DNA from: 55-13 sp037190145
GTDB taxonomy: Bacteria > Armatimonadota > Fimbriimonadia > Fimbriimonadales > Fimbriimonadaceae
Direction of reading: 5' to 3'
DNA length: 64,000 nucleotides
Assembly: GCA_037190145.1 (NCBI GenBank)
Contig: JBBCJU010000011.1
Span: forward strand, 1-64,000
Shown here: positions 1 to 8,368 of the stretch, piece by piece
Layout: the number at the start of each line of letters is the position of its first letter
Position numbering within the stretch: the first letter of the stretch is position 1
Notes under the pieces: model-generated
Databases searched by the model: none
Told to the model about the DNA's origin: nothing
What the model saw: only the letters and a program-made list of their open reading frames with translations
Translations under genes and position numbers: made by a program

Positions 1-1
1 C

Positions 2-418
2 GAGAGGATGCACCTAACCCTCAAGAAAGAAGCGACTAGACCGGCCAAAACCAACTTTCTCCAGCAGCAAGCTCGCTTCGATGAGTTCCGAGAGGAGTTC
101 AATTGCCAAAGGCCGCATGAAGCGCTCGGTTTGAAGATGCCTGCAGAAATCTATACTAGATCCACAAAACCCTACACTGGACTACCAGAACTGAATTATC
201 CCTTCCACGACCGTGAGATCGTCGTCACATCATGCGGTAGAGTCTGCATCCACCGGAAGAAAATCAATATTTCGCACGTCTTTCAAGGACAGAAACTGGG
301 GCTCAAAGAGGTGGAAGAAAACACATGGCTCGTCTCCTTTATGAACTTCGACCTGGGGTACATCGACCTCGAAGAGAGATGTCTGCAACCCCTAAAAAAA
401 CCCATTTGGAGCCATTAA
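2..418 (+). CDS. IS481-family transposase, C-terminal part
   Basis: The frame is open at the left edge, so the N-terminal helix-turn-helix and the first catalytic acidic residues are missing here. The visible part has the typical end of the DDE integrase core: an ERMH...TLKKE segment, then FDEFREEFN and the strongly conserved RPHEALG motif (about residues 37-43 of the visible part), followed by the P-A-x-x-Y-x-x-S segment that closes IS481 and IS3-type integrase domains. About 90 further residues form a beta-rich C-terminal extension common in IS481 members. It would catalyse cut-and-paste or copy-out movement of the element. The assignment to IS481 rather than IS3 rests on the motif style and the terminal repeats. 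Confidence 0.8.
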   Translation, partial: ERMHLTLKKEATRPAKTNFLQQQARFDEFREEFNCQRPHEALGLKMPAEIYTRSTKPYTGLPELNYPFHDREIVVTSCGRVCIHRKKINISHVFQGQKLGLKEVEENTWLVSFMNFDLGYIDLEERCLQPLKKPIWSH

Positions 419-420
419 GG

Positions 421-463
421 TGTAACCTATGTCTCCGGAACGAAATGTAACCTATGTGTCCGG
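421..463 (+). repeat. Tandem terminal repeat of the IS element
   Basis: TGTAACCTATGTCTCCGG (421-438) recurs as TGTAACCTATGTGTCCGG (446-463), one mismatch in 18 bases, spaced by 7 bases (25-bp period, about two helical turns and a half). It starts two bases after the transposase stop codon. The likely role is a double transposase binding site at the right end. Confidence 0.7.
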
Positions 464-480
464 TATGGACAAGTTTTGAA

Positions 481-555
481 TGGTGGGCGGTACAGGATTT
501 GAACCTGTGACCCCTACAGTGTCATTGTAGTGCTCTACCACTGAGCTAACCGCCC
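481..555 (-). tRNA. tRNA-Val (GAC)
   Basis: Read on the minus strand this folds as a complete cloverleaf: acceptor GGGCGGT pairing with ACCGCCC, D-arm with GCTC...GAGC, anticodon stem CTACA/TGTAG around loop ATGACAC (anticodon GAC), T-arm ACAGG-TTCAAAT-CCTGT, discriminator A and an encoded CCA at 483-481. It lies about 18 bp beyond the IS terminal repeat. Confidence 0.96.
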
Positions 556-647
556 TTAGGGGAACCAAATTATGCCTGATTACAGGAGGTCGGTGCAAGG
601 GCCTAGGCTAGCGTAGACATGTATGCGGGGAACAGACAGGCTAGGGA

Positions 648-653
648 TAGAAT
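648..653 (+). promoter_or_regulatory. -10 element TAGAAT, leaderless-type
   Basis: TAGAAT ends 6 bases before the GTG at 660, so transcription would begin at or next to the start codon. No convincing -35 hexamer is seen. Confidence 0.45.
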
Positions 654-659
654 GAGCCG

Positions 660-1730
660 GTGGGTGTGGCTATTCTTGCTATCTACGGCTTGTTCGCATT
701 TGTCGCGACCCTAAATCTGCTTTTGATGCGACGTCCTCGTCCAATCCTTGACGGAGATGAGTTCTGTGTGCTGATTCCGGCGAGAAATGAGGAGGACAAC
801 CTTCGGGAGCTTATCCCGCTATTGACTCGTCAATCTGGGAGCACCCCCAAGGTTTACGTTTTTGACGATGAATCTACAGATCAAACGGCTAGAGTCGCAA
901 GAGAGGCCGGCGCGGTTGTCATCTCTGCTCGTGAGCCGTTGCCAGTGGGTTGGACGGGCAAGAATCGGGCTTGTCATGAACTCGCAAAAGCAGCAGCCGA
1001 AGACAGTAGTGCGAAATGGTTTGTCTTTCTGGATGCCGATGCCCGTCCAGAGGCAAACTTTTTGAATAGCCTTAGAGGGTTGGCGAAAGATGTAGGGCCC
1101 AGAATAGGGGTCTTAACGGGATTCCCGGCTATGCGACCAGGACGTGGAGCAGAGCCTCTATTCCTGGCTTGGGTGGGTTGGATACTTTTGGCAACGAACC
1201 CGTTTGGAGTGGTTGCTCGAACGAGAATGGGACACAACCGTTTTACCAATGGACAAATCCATGCTTGGCGAGCTGATATATACACGCGTATCTGGCCTAA
1301 TGAAAAGGTGCGGGGACATGTGCTCGAAGATGTGCTCATGGGGAGGCTTTGCGCCAAGGAGGGCATCCAAGTAGAAATTGCCAATCTATCAAAGGCTTTG
1401 CAAGTGCGAATGTATGAGACTTGGCGACAAGCTCTGGACGGGATGAGTAAGAACTCGTTTGAAATCACAGGAAGCTACGCTGGTAGCTTTTTGTTAGCCT
1501 TCTTCCTGGCCTTCTGCGGAACTGGATGGCTAGCGACCGGGCCTTTGTGGTGCTGGGCATTGGGACTGCTGATTTGGAGCGGACTCATGGTCGCCTCCAT
1601 TTGCAGATCCTCTATTTGGCCCGTTGCTTTTATGCCCGTTGTTTGCTGCATTGGGGCAGGTGTAGTGCTCAGGTCTGCCTGGTGGAAGAAAACCGGGCAG
1701 ACCAGATGGAAGGGGCGTACGTACGCGTAA
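660..1730 (+). CDS. Membrane-anchored family 2 glycosyltransferase
   Basis: A GT2 enzyme that would move a sugar from a nucleotide donor to a lipid or glycan acceptor at the cytoplasmic face. One N-terminal membrane helix (about 3-23) precedes the GT-A fold: VLIPARNEEDNL (38-48), FDDESTDQT (68-76), metal-binding DAD (125-127) and the catalytic ED pair (223-224). The usual Q-x-x-R-W is reduced to R-x-x-x-x-W near 250-255. Two or three helices follow (about 275-340), then the C-terminal W-x-G-R-x-Y motif seen in carotenoid and hopanoid-associated GT2 proteins. The GTG start is chosen because a TAGAAT -10 box sits 6 bases upstream. It stands alone, so the acceptor is unknown. Confidence 0.8.
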   Translation: MGVAILAIYGLFAFVATLNLLLMRRPRPILDGDEFCVLIPARNEEDNLRELIPLLTRQSGSTPKVYVFDDESTDQTARVAREAGAVVISAREPLPVGWTGKNRACHELAKAAAEDSSAKWFVFLDADARPEANFLNSLRGLAKDVGPRIGVLTGFPAMRPGRGAEPLFLAWVGWILLATNPFGVVARTRMGHNRFTNGQIHAWRADIYTRIWPNEKVRGHVLEDVLMGRLCAKEGIQVEIANLSKALQVRMYETWRQALDGMSKNSFEITGSYAGSFLLAFFLAFCGTGWLATGPLWCWALGLLIWSGLMVASICRSSIWPVAFMPVVCCIGAGVVLRSAWWKKTGQTRWKGRTYA

Positions 1731-1736
1731 AGCTAC

Positions 1737-1991
1737 TTAGTGATGGGCTTCTTCGCTGGGTTGTTCGGTCATTTTGCGAACCCACAGCATGGTAGCGCCA
1801 ATCGCAAATCCGATGGCTCCACCACCCACTAGACCAGTAAGAATCTCTGCGATCTTGTAGTCTTGATAAACAGCATCTCCCGCAGAGTTAAAGAGCGGCC
1901 ACATCCAGGAGCCGACTATCGCTAACGCAAATGGAAAGACGCCTAGGGCAACGGCAAGGGCCATTTTGTCGGCATCGTGATCTCTGTCCAT
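1737..1991 (-). CDS. Small two-helix membrane protein
   Basis: 84 residues with two hydrophobic segments (about 10-30 and 47-70), the second rich in glycine (GLVGGGAIGFAIG) and therefore able to pack tightly, and a charged C-terminus ending in EEAHH. No family recognised. It converges on the glycosyltransferase with a 6-bp gap. A CATAAT hexamer lies 10 bases before the ATG on the minus strand, a slightly longer spacing than the local leaderless pattern. The coding call rests on the coherent membrane topology and the tight packing between neighbours. Confidence 0.6.
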   Translation of the reverse strand: MDRDHDADKMALAVALGVFPFALAIVGSWMWPLFNSAGDAVYQDYKIAEILTGLVGGGAIGFAIGATMLWVRKMTEQPSEEAHH

Positions 1992-2067
1992 ACTGCTGTC
2001 TATTATGGGCTATTCCAAGCCAGAACGGTGCGGCTCGCGGCATCTGCCACGAACCACGTCTCTAACT

Positions 2068-2919
2068 TTAGTGGGCAGCAGTGGCGGCAGCCATGTCACC
2101 TGTCATCTCAATAACTTCCTTTCCGTCTTTATCGACTAGCATTCCGCACGGCCCACCTCCCCAGGGGTTTTCAGAAATGCCATCCACCGTGCTTCGATCA
2201 AATCTATACACCGGGAAATAATAGTGAGCCACTTTCTCAGCCCCACCCTCAATATAGTGCCCAACAATGATTCGCCTAAATCTTGTGTCCGACATATTAG
2301 GGCCAGAACCGTGAACGAGAGACCCATTAAAGAAAAGGACGTCTCCTTCCTTCATTCTCATTGGAATAGCCTCGGAGTCGCGAGGAAGAGGCACTTGATC
2401 TCCAGTAAAACTGAGTGTAGCGTCGGCAGATCCTGGGCAGAGCATTGGTATTCCTTGCGTTCCCGGAACAATAGACATGCAGCCATTTTCTTCATCAATG
2501 TCTTCAAGTGCCAGCCATGCGGCCATGCAAGTGCCTGGCTCAGCCCGTAGGTATCGCTGATCCTGGTGAAGGGCTTGTCCGCGAGCTCCCGGGGGCTTAA
2601 AATAGATCATCGTTTGTACGGGGTACGGCTCTCGCTCGTAAAAGGCTGTGAGCCATTGGCGAATGCGATCATCTACCATAAAGTCCATTGCAACATCATC
2701 GCCCCTATGAGGCTGAAGGAGCCGGGGGTAGCGTTTTAGTGGGTCATCACTTTCCCGATCCACTCCACCTTCTGCCCAGCCATCGCCACCCCTTTCCACC
2801 ATTTCGGTGAAATAGTTGCGGAGCATGGTTGTTTCCTCTTTACTAAAGAGTCCGGGCTCTAGCACATAGCCCTCGCGACGATAGTGCTCAACTTTTTGTG
2901 AATCGACGATGGATTTCAT
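2068..2919 (-). CDS. Phytanoyl-CoA dioxygenase (PhyH) family oxygenase
   Basis: A non-haem Fe(II)/2-oxoglutarate oxygenase on the double-stranded beta-helix fold. The metal site is visible as H118-x-D120 in ALHQDQRYL and H203 in NGSLVHGSGPN; R214 downstream (TRFRR) would bind 2-oxoglutarate. The first 40 residues resemble the usual F...GY-x-x-x-x-x-x-L...E entry of the family. The 283-residue length is normal. The substrate cannot be read from the sequence; bacterial members hydroxylate small molecules as often as phytanoyl-CoA. It is divergent from an AraC-type activator with a 75-bp shared upstream region, so that regulator probably controls it. A TATGAT hexamer lies 12 bases upstream of the ATG. 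Confidence 0.85.
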   Translation of the reverse strand: MKSIVDSQKVEHYRREGYVLEPGLFSKEETTMLRNYFTEMVERGGDGWAEGGVDRESDDPLKRYPRLLQPHRGDDVAMDFMVDDRIRQWLTAFYEREPYPVQTMIYFKPPGARGQALHQDQRYLRAEPGTCMAAWLALEDIDEENGCMSIVPGTQGIPMLCPGSADATLSFTGDQVPLPRDSEAIPMRMKEGDVLFFNGSLVHGSGPNMSDTRFRRIIVGHYIEGGAEKVAHYYFPVYRFDRSTVDGISENPWGGGPCGMLVDKDGKEVIEMTGDMAAATAAH

Positions 2920-2980
2920 ATTCTGCTTGTTATCATAGTCGTCCTAAGTTGTTGTGCGATGCAAATACTCGCTTGTATCA

Positions 2981-2986
2981 TATAAT
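2981..2986 (+). promoter_or_regulatory. -10 element TATAAT, leaderless-type
   Basis: A perfect TATAAT ends 8 bases before the ATG of the AraC-type gene at 2995. There is no Shine-Dalgarno sequence between them. Confidence 0.6.
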
Positions 2987-2994
2987 ATCCTGCT

Positions 2995-3816
2995 ATGCGT
3001 GCTTCCGACCAAGATAACGATCCGCTTGTTGCAAGCCTGATTGTGGGTCATTGGAATGAGCGGACAGGTTATTGGACAGCACGCCATAAAGGCGCGACTA
3101 GTTGGCTCGCCATCTTAACTTTGGATGGCTCTGGCAAATTTGTCCATCGAGAAGGAAGTTTTGAGGCTAAAAGAGGCGATATTGTCTTAATGCGCCCCAA
3201 GCGAATGCATGAGTACGGCACATCACCCGGCTGCAAAGAGTGGAATTTCCAGTGGGCTCACTTTCACCTGAGGCCTCACTGGCTTAGCTTATTGCAGTGG
3301 ACACAAATAGGGCCGGGAATGATGCGTGAGCAGTTAGCAGAGGACGACTTGATCGTGGTTTCTGAAGCTATAGAAAAATCTCTAGAAACGACTCATCAGT
3401 CAGGGAGATTCGCAGATGCGCTTGCACTCAATTATCTGGAGCGAGCATTGATTATGGTCGCGTCACGCTCTTCGGTATCACAGGGCCCTAAGATTGACTC
3501 CAGAATCAAGGCTGTTATCACCCATATGCAACGAGACCTGTCTTCTCCCTTATCAATTCCTGACTTGGCAGAATCGGTTGGGATCAGCGAATCTCGCTTG
3601 GCACATCTCTTTTCTCAAGAGACGGGCATTCCCCCGAGGAAGTATATGGAGAATCTCCGGTTGGAACGGTCCAAACAGTTGTTAGAACTAACCGACATGA
3701 CGATTCGAGAAATCGCACATTCCCTTGGGTTTGTGAGCGAGTTTTACTTCTCCCAAAGATTCCAAGGAGCCACCGGCGAACGCCCATCTGCCTACCGAAA
3801 TAGGCTGCGAGCCTAA
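2995..3816 (+). CDS. AraC-family transcriptional regulator
   Basis: 273 residues. The N-terminal half is a cupin-like ligand domain (a GSGKFVHREG...GDIVLMRPKRMHEY pattern at about 42-75 typical of AraC_binding). The C-terminal hundred residues hold the two helix-turn-helix units: LSIPDLAESVGISESRLAHLF, followed by TIREIAHSLGFVSEFYFSQRF and the P-S-A-Y-R end signature. It would sense a small molecule, perhaps a sugar, and activate transcription. Its divergent neighbour is the PhyH-type oxygenase, the likeliest target. The start is supported by TATAAT 8 bases upstream. Confidence 0.9.
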   Translation: MRASDQDNDPLVASLIVGHWNERTGYWTARHKGATSWLAILTLDGSGKFVHREGSFEAKRGDIVLMRPKRMHEYGTSPGCKEWNFQWAHFHLRPHWLSLLQWTQIGPGMMREQLAEDDLIVVSEAIEKSLETTHQSGRFADALALNYLERALIMVASRSSVSQGPKIDSRIKAVITHMQRDLSSPLSIPDLAESVGISESRLAHLFSQETGIPPRKYMENLRLERSKQLLELTDMTIREIAHSLGFVSEFYFSQRFQGATGERPSAYRNRLRA

Positions 3817-3830
3817 GTTGTTTCTACAAA

Positions 3831-4490
3831 CTAAGACAAAGTTAGGCCTTTCTTGTGAGCTAGCAAAGCAGCTTCAGTCCGGTCATTCACCTGAAGTTTT
3901 TTGAAGATCGCCGTGACGTGGGTCTTTACTGTCTTCTCCGACAAGCAAAGCTTGTCGGCAATAGCGGCGTTTTTCATGCCTGCAGCAATACACTCCAAGA
4001 CATCCACCTCTCTACGCGAGAGTTCTTGGAAGACTTGGCGAGTTTCGGTAGCAGCCTTGTTGATGCGGTTAAACTCTCCCAGCACTCGAGCGACAAGAGC
4101 AGGACTCATCGCGCCGTCGCCAGAGTGAGCAGCCTTTACCGCATTGCGAATCTCCTCAACTCCAGCGTCTTTAAGCACATAGCCAATCGCTCCAGCTTTG
4201 ATGGCAGCAAAGACATTTTCATCATCCCCAAATTTAGTCAGGATGACTACCTGAACCTCGGGCATCTTCTCTTTGAGCTGTCGTGTGGCGGAAATACCGT
4301 CTAGCCGAGGCATTTGAATATCCATCAAAACGACTTGCGGTTTGAGAATATGTGCTTCGGCAATCGCTTGCTCTCCGTTGGGCACGGAAGAAACCAGATT
4401 GAGGCCTGGGTCGAGGCGTAAAAGCTCAGAGAGGGTGTTTCGCAAAAGCGAATCATCCTCGGCGATCATAACTCTTATCTTTTCTTCCAT
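3831..4490 (-). CDS. NarL/LuxR-type response regulator
   Basis: Receiver domain (1-120) with acidic pocket E11-D12, phosphoacceptor D57 in VVLMDIQMP, the conserved T near 85 (VVILTKF) and K at VLKDAG, followed by a LuxR helix-turn-helix (LSRREVDVLECIAAGMKN then KLCLSEKTVKTHVTAIFKKL). It is the partner of the histidine kinase immediately upstream: the kinase stop and this ATG are 14 bp apart, with a good Shine-Dalgarno AAAGGA 5-6 bases before the ATG. It converges on the AraC gene. The target genes are unknown; the divergent GH78 gene is the nearest candidate. Confidence 0.93.
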   Translation of the reverse strand: MEEKIRVMIAEDDSLLRNTLSELLRLDPGLNLVSSVPNGEQAIAEAHILKPQVVLMDIQMPRLDGISATRQLKEKMPEVQVVILTKFGDDENVFAAIKAGAIGYVLKDAGVEEIRNAVKAAHSGDGAMSPALVARVLGEFNRINKAATETRQVFQELSRREVDVLECIAAGMKNAAIADKLCLSEKTVKTHVTAIFKKLQVNDRTEAALLAHKKGLTLS

Positions 4491-4504
4491 GTGATCCTTT
4501 CTTT

Positions 4505-5674
4505 TTATCGACTAAATCCCAAGCCTTCGTAGCGAAAAGCGGAGCCACGTTTGGGGATTGTGACCTCGACAAGTGTGCCCTTATCTACGCCCTGAATTCG
4601 GAATTGCCCTTTACACTCTTCAGCACGCATTTTCATTCCTTCAAGTCCGGCATGTTCCACTTCCGATTGTTCTGGGTCTGGTACAAAACCCACTCCATTG
4701 TCTTGGATAGATAGCTCTGTCCGGTCAGTAAGAAACCTAAGAGTAATCGCAACTCGGCTAGCCTTAGCGTGACGCAAAATATTGTTCAAGGCTTCTTGGG
4801 CGATTCTAAAGAGTGCGTTCTCCGATTCGGCTTCCAGTCGTACAGGGTGTCCTTCTACTTCAAAGTAGAAATCGAGATCATTGCGTTCGCAAATGTTGCT
4901 GGCATACTGCCTTAGTGCAGGTTCGAAGCCACCAACGATCTCATGCTTCCTAAGCCTCTGGACCAAGAATCGTAGCTCATCGGTCGCTTGTCGAACGGTT
5001 TGACGACTTTCGCCTGCAATTTTTGCGGCGCGATCTGGATCTTGGTGAGCCAATAACTGTGCTAGCTCCATTTGCGAGGCTGCGGTGATTAAGCTTCCCT
5101 GCAGCCCATCATGCATCTCTAAGGCCAAGCGATTGCGATCTGCTTCAAGTCTTAGCTGTGAACGGTACTCAGCCGCTTGCTTGGCAAGCATCGTCATTAG
5201 CGAACTCATGACAATTAGGAAAAAGAAGCGGAACGCAATGTTAAAAGGTGCCCACTCTTCTATGGGGGTGCTGAGTGAGGCCATGATGGACCCCGCTATC
5301 ACGAGGAACGCAATGGTAGCAGACCATCGCCAGTTGAGAGTTTGAGCAGCTTCTGCAATTGGGAGGAAGTAGAGCAATGCAATATTGCTCAGCGGATTGC
5401 TGTCTGCGAAGTAGAGAAACAGGCTAACAATCGCGATATCAATCGGGGGATATACAAAGTCCCATTTCAGCCAAGCAGGATCTTTGAAAGCTAAGAAAGT
5501 GCGAATGCTCAAATAAATAAAGACACAGATAATGCAGGTCCATAAATTCTGGGCAGCAGCATCGGTCAGGTTTCGGCGGACCTCAGGCATGTCCACCCAA
5601 AACAAGGCAAAAGGGGAGCACACCCACAGATGGATCAAGAAGATAAGATGCCTCTTCTTACTGCCCATTCCCAT
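4505..5674 (-). CDS. Membrane sensor histidine kinase, DegS/NarX (HisKA_3) type
   Basis: 389 residues. The first 165 residues contain about five membrane segments (roughly 10-27, 44-63, 77-92, 97-110, 118-135, 145-163), with almost no extracytoplasmic loop, so it probably senses membrane state or an intramembrane ligand. The dimerisation and phosphoacceptor helix has H188 in ALEMHDGLQGSL, the HisKA_3 signature. The ATPase domain shows N-box EALNNILRHA and G1 box IQDNGVGF. It heads a two-gene operon with its regulator. On the minus strand TAAACT lies 9 bases before the ATG. It is divergent from the rhamnosidase. Confidence 0.92.
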   Translation of the reverse strand: MGMGSKKRHLIFLIHLWVCSPFALFWVDMPEVRRNLTDAAAQNLWTCIICVFIYLSIRTFLAFKDPAWLKWDFVYPPIDIAIVSLFLYFADSNPLSNIALLYFLPIAEAAQTLNWRWSATIAFLVIAGSIMASLSTPIEEWAPFNIAFRFFFLIVMSSLMTMLAKQAAEYRSQLRLEADRNRLALEMHDGLQGSLITAASQMELAQLLAHQDPDRAAKIAGESRQTVRQATDELRFLVQRLRKHEIVGGFEPALRQYASNICERNDLDFYFEVEGHPVRLEAESENALFRIAQEALNNILRHAKASRVAITLRFLTDRTELSIQDNGVGFVPDPEQSEVEHAGLEGMKMRAEECKGQFRIQGVDKGTLVEVTIPKRGSAFRYEGLGFSR

Positions 5675-5790
5675 ATGTTATTGAGTTTAGCGGGTTTAGC
5701 CCGGGGATGAGTCTTAGTTTTCTCATCCGGGCAAATGGTGACCCATGCGGGGCAAGTCTCATCGAGGAGTTTTCATGCCATATTAACCAT

Positions 5791-8034
5791 ATGCCTTCTC
5801 AGTGGAATGCTCGGTGGATTGGGTACGACTTTGACCCGCGTGAGGATCTCGGAGTTTTTGTTTTTCGCAACAAGTTTAGACTTGACGAAGTCCCCCAAAC
5901 GTTGCTCGCTCGAGTAAGTGCGGACAATCGCTACAAGCTCTACGTTAACGGAGAAATGATCGCTTTCGGTCCTCAGCGAGGCGATGTTCTTCACTGGTTT
6001 TATGAGACGGTAGATATCTCTGATCGATTGCGAACCGGTGACAACGAGATCGTTGCGGTTGTGTGGAATTTTGGGCGATTAGCTCCCATGGCTCAGACAT
6101 CGGTCCGCCTAGGTTTTGTGTTCAGCATCATTGGGGATGCCCTGCCCAACCTCAACACTCCGGGAGAATGGGAAACGGCGAGATTATCAGGATGGGATTT
6201 CCGGATGATGCACGCTGGGATTGAGCATTTCTATACCGATATTGGTCCCGGCGAAGTTATTGACGGAAGGCAACATCCAGATGCGCTCAGCCCTGCATTC
6301 GGAAATCTAGACTGGAAAAAGCCGAACAACATTTACCCGGCTAAGGATCGAGGTGACGGCGATACATCTCCGTGGAATCTGGTTCCGCGCTCCATTCCCC
6401 TTATGGATTACCGACTTCGATCGCAAGCTCCTCAAACTCGAGGAGGGTTTAAAGGAGATACAGGCGTGGGCAGGGAGGGAGAGTCTTTAACCGCTGATCT
6501 TGTATTGAAGCCCGGCGACAAAGTCCTCCTAGATTTTGAAGAGTTGTTGTGCGCCTATCCTAGACTGCAATTGAGTGGAGCAACCGGTGCAGAGGTGGCT
6601 TTGACTTACAGTGAAGGCACATGGCCGAATGAAGAAGGTTCTCCTCGCCAGAACTCTGAGCGGCGTGACCGCTCAGTCGTGAAAGACCGCATTATGCGGG
6701 GATACCAGGATAAGTTTATTGTTGGTGAAGGCGCATGTACCTTTGAGCCTCTCTGGTGGCGAACTTTTCGCTATATTCTCGTTGAGGTTTCAGAAGCCGC
6801 TGAAGGCAATGTAAATCTTAACGGCTTTACTGCGGTAGAAACGGGCTATCCGCTAAAGGATGACTCTCGTTTTGAAAGTGATCTTCCTTTGGTGGGCAAG
6901 ATTTGGGATGTTTCTCTTCGGACCGCTCAACGTTGTGCAGGAGAGACTTACTTCGATTGTCCCTACTACGAGCAGCTGCAATATGTGGGAGATACTCGAA
7001 TTCAGGCTCTCATTGGTTACTACCTAGGAAAGGACCGAGACTTAACCCGCAATGCTGTGGAGACTTTGGGGTGGTCCCGCATGTCAAATGGACTCACGCG
7101 AAGCCGCTATCCCGATCGACAACCCCAACTGATTCCCCCTTTTAGTCTGTGGTGGGTTTTGATGCGTCAAGATCAGCGCCTCTATGATCGCGTGTGGACT
7201 CCGGACCCGGATGACGATGATCCCATAGATGCTGAAGGCCTCGATGTCGCAAACGCCTACAACCGTTTGAGTTCAGAACCTATTGACCGAACCTTTTGGT
7301 GTTTTGCAGACTGGGTTCCAGAATGGAAAGGCACTCCACCCGGTGCAGCTAGAGCGACGGTTAACCTGCTGACGCTCTATCTCGCCCACTTGGCCACGGA
7401 GATTAACTTGGATATCCCTGGAAAAACCGACCCTCGGCGTATTCAGGCTTTAGCAAACTACATTCTCCCTCAGGTGGAGAAGGTGGACGGCTTGGTCCGG
7501 CACAAGAACGATCCAGACTGGGTTCCTTGTGAACAATCAGAAGCGGTGTATAGGTTGATCCAACAGAGGTTGGGCATTCCTATTGATCCTTGGCCTCATC
7601 AGGCGATAGAAAAAGTCAATGCCGCGCGCTGTACTTACTATTTCAGCTACTACAAGCACCTCACAATGGGGGCGGAAGACTATTTGAAAGAGCTGGAGCC
7701 TTGGCGGGAAATGCTGGAAGAGAATCTCACCACCTTTGCAGAGAATCCACCCCCCGTTCGCAGCGACTGCCACGCTTGGTCTGCACACCCAATCTTGGGT
7801 TTCTTCCAAGTGATTGCGGGTGTGACGAGTATCGATCATGGGTGGAAGAAGGCGCGGATTGCCCCAAATCCTGGCTCTCTACAGCGGTTTGATGCACAAA
7901 TCGCCCATTTGGATGGAGAGCTGAGGGTGGCTTACGAAAAAGGAAAATTCGAAATTGATACACCAGTGGGCGCCGTTTTTGAGTGGCAAGGCAAATCTCA
8001 AAGTCTTGCGCCAGGTCGTCACTCAATAGGATAA
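5791..8034 (+). CDS. Alpha-L-rhamnosidase, GH78-like
   Basis: About 747 residues from this start. The N-terminal beta-sandwich (WIGYD...FRNKF...AR-x-SADNRYKLYVNGE) is the rhamnosidase carbohydrate-binding region, followed by the (alpha/alpha)6 barrel. The catalytic region reads ETYFDCPYYEQLQYVGD and carries the general acid and base acidic residues of GH78. The C-terminal beta domain (G...DAQIAHLDGELRVAYEKG) is also typical. It releases terminal L-rhamnose from plant or bacterial polysaccharides or glycosides. No clear signal peptide is seen, suggesting a cytoplasmic enzyme. An in-frame ATG at 5707 would add 28 residues; 5791 is preferred because homology begins at once and CATATT lies 6 bases upstream. 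Confidence 0.85.
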   Translation: MPSQWNARWIGYDFDPREDLGVFVFRNKFRLDEVPQTLLARVSADNRYKLYVNGEMIAFGPQRGDVLHWFYETVDISDRLRTGDNEIVAVVWNFGRLAPMAQTSVRLGFVFSIIGDALPNLNTPGEWETARLSGWDFRMMHAGIEHFYTDIGPGEVIDGRQHPDALSPAFGNLDWKKPNNIYPAKDRGDGDTSPWNLVPRSIPLMDYRLRSQAPQTRGGFKGDTGVGREGESLTADLVLKPGDKVLLDFEELLCAYPRLQLSGATGAEVALTYSEGTWPNEEGSPRQNSERRDRSVVKDRIMRGYQDKFIVGEGACTFEPLWWRTFRYILVEVSEAAEGNVNLNGFTAVETGYPLKDDSRFESDLPLVGKIWDVSLRTAQRCAGETYFDCPYYEQLQYVGDTRIQALIGYYLGKDRDLTRNAVETLGWSRMSNGLTRSRYPDRQPQLIPPFSLWWVLMRQDQRLYDRVWTPDPDDDDPIDAEGLDVANAYNRLSSEPIDRTFWCFADWVPEWKGTPPGAARATVNLLTLYLAHLATEINLDIPGKTDPRRIQALANYILPQVEKVDGLVRHKNDPDWVPCEQSEAVYRLIQQRLGIPIDPWPHQAIEKVNAARCTYYFSYYKHLTMGAEDYLKELEPWREMLEENLTTFAENPPPVRSDCHAWSAHPILGFFQVIAGVTSIDHGWKKARIAPNPGSLQRFDAQIAHLDGELRVAYEKGKFEIDTPVGAVFEWQGKSQSLAPGRHSIG

Positions 8035-8080
8035 GTAGGGCTCGTATAGGGCTCAGTTGGGAACCGTTGGGGCGATCCGG

Positions 8081-8086
8081 TACAAT
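8081..8086 (+). promoter_or_regulatory. -10 element TACAAT, leaderless-type
   Basis: TACAAT ends 9 bases before the GTG at 8096. A TTGGGA hexamer lies 18 bases upstream and could act as the -35 box. Confidence 0.5.
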
Positions 8087-8095
8087 CTCTGTTCC

Positions 8096-8368
8096 GTGTC
8101 CGAGAAAAAGCCCCAAAAACCCATGCCTAAGCCGGTTTGGTACAAGAACACCTACTTTTGGATTGCCGGTGTCTTGTTTATCCTCAGCATCATTGGGCTG
8201 CCGTTTCTCGGCGGGGATTCTGTTATTCGCGATCCAGGACAAAAGCGGGAGAACTGGCTGTTCTTGCTTTACCTAGGAGCAGGAGTTGTGATGCTGATCA
8301 ATGGTTATATCAGCCATCACCAAACGATCCAGCACTATCGTGAAACAATTGGAGATACAACCGAATGA
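8096..8368 (+). CDS. Small two-helix membrane protein
   Basis: About 90 residues from the GTG start. A basic proline/lysine-rich N-terminus (KKPQKPMPKP) precedes two membrane helices (FWIAGVLFILSIIGLPFL and WLFLLYLGAGVVMLINGYI), giving an N-in/C-in hairpin with a short polar outer loop. No family recognised. It overlaps the next gene by ATGA, so the two are cotranslated. The GTG is selected from the TACAAT box 9 bases upstream; an internal ATG at MPKPVW is an alternative. Confidence 0.65.
   Translation: MSEKKPQKPMPKPVWYKNTYFWIAGVLFILSIIGLPFLGGDSVIRDPGQKRENWLFLLYLGAGVVMLINGYISHHQTIQHYRETIGDTTE

Larger units (their letters stand above)
1..463 (+). mobile_element. IS481-family insertion sequence, 3' end only
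   Basis: The window opens inside a transposase reading frame whose C-terminus matches IS481-type integrase-core enzymes. The frame ends at 418 and is followed at once by two 18-bp near-identical direct repeats that look like the element's terminal sequence. The 5' part of the element lies outside the window, so it cannot be judged intact or not. The right boundary at about 463 is inferred from the end of the repeats; no target duplication can be checked. Confidence 0.75.

Noticed and set aside
974..1468. Long antisense opening inside the glycosyltransferase gene
   Set aside because: It mirrors the real frame, has no family signature and no start context; treated as a shadow of the GT2 gene.
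5707..5790. N-terminal extension of the GH78 rhamnosidase
   Set aside because: The extra 28 codons precede the conserved domain and lack a signal peptide; the ATG at 5791 has a better promoter context.
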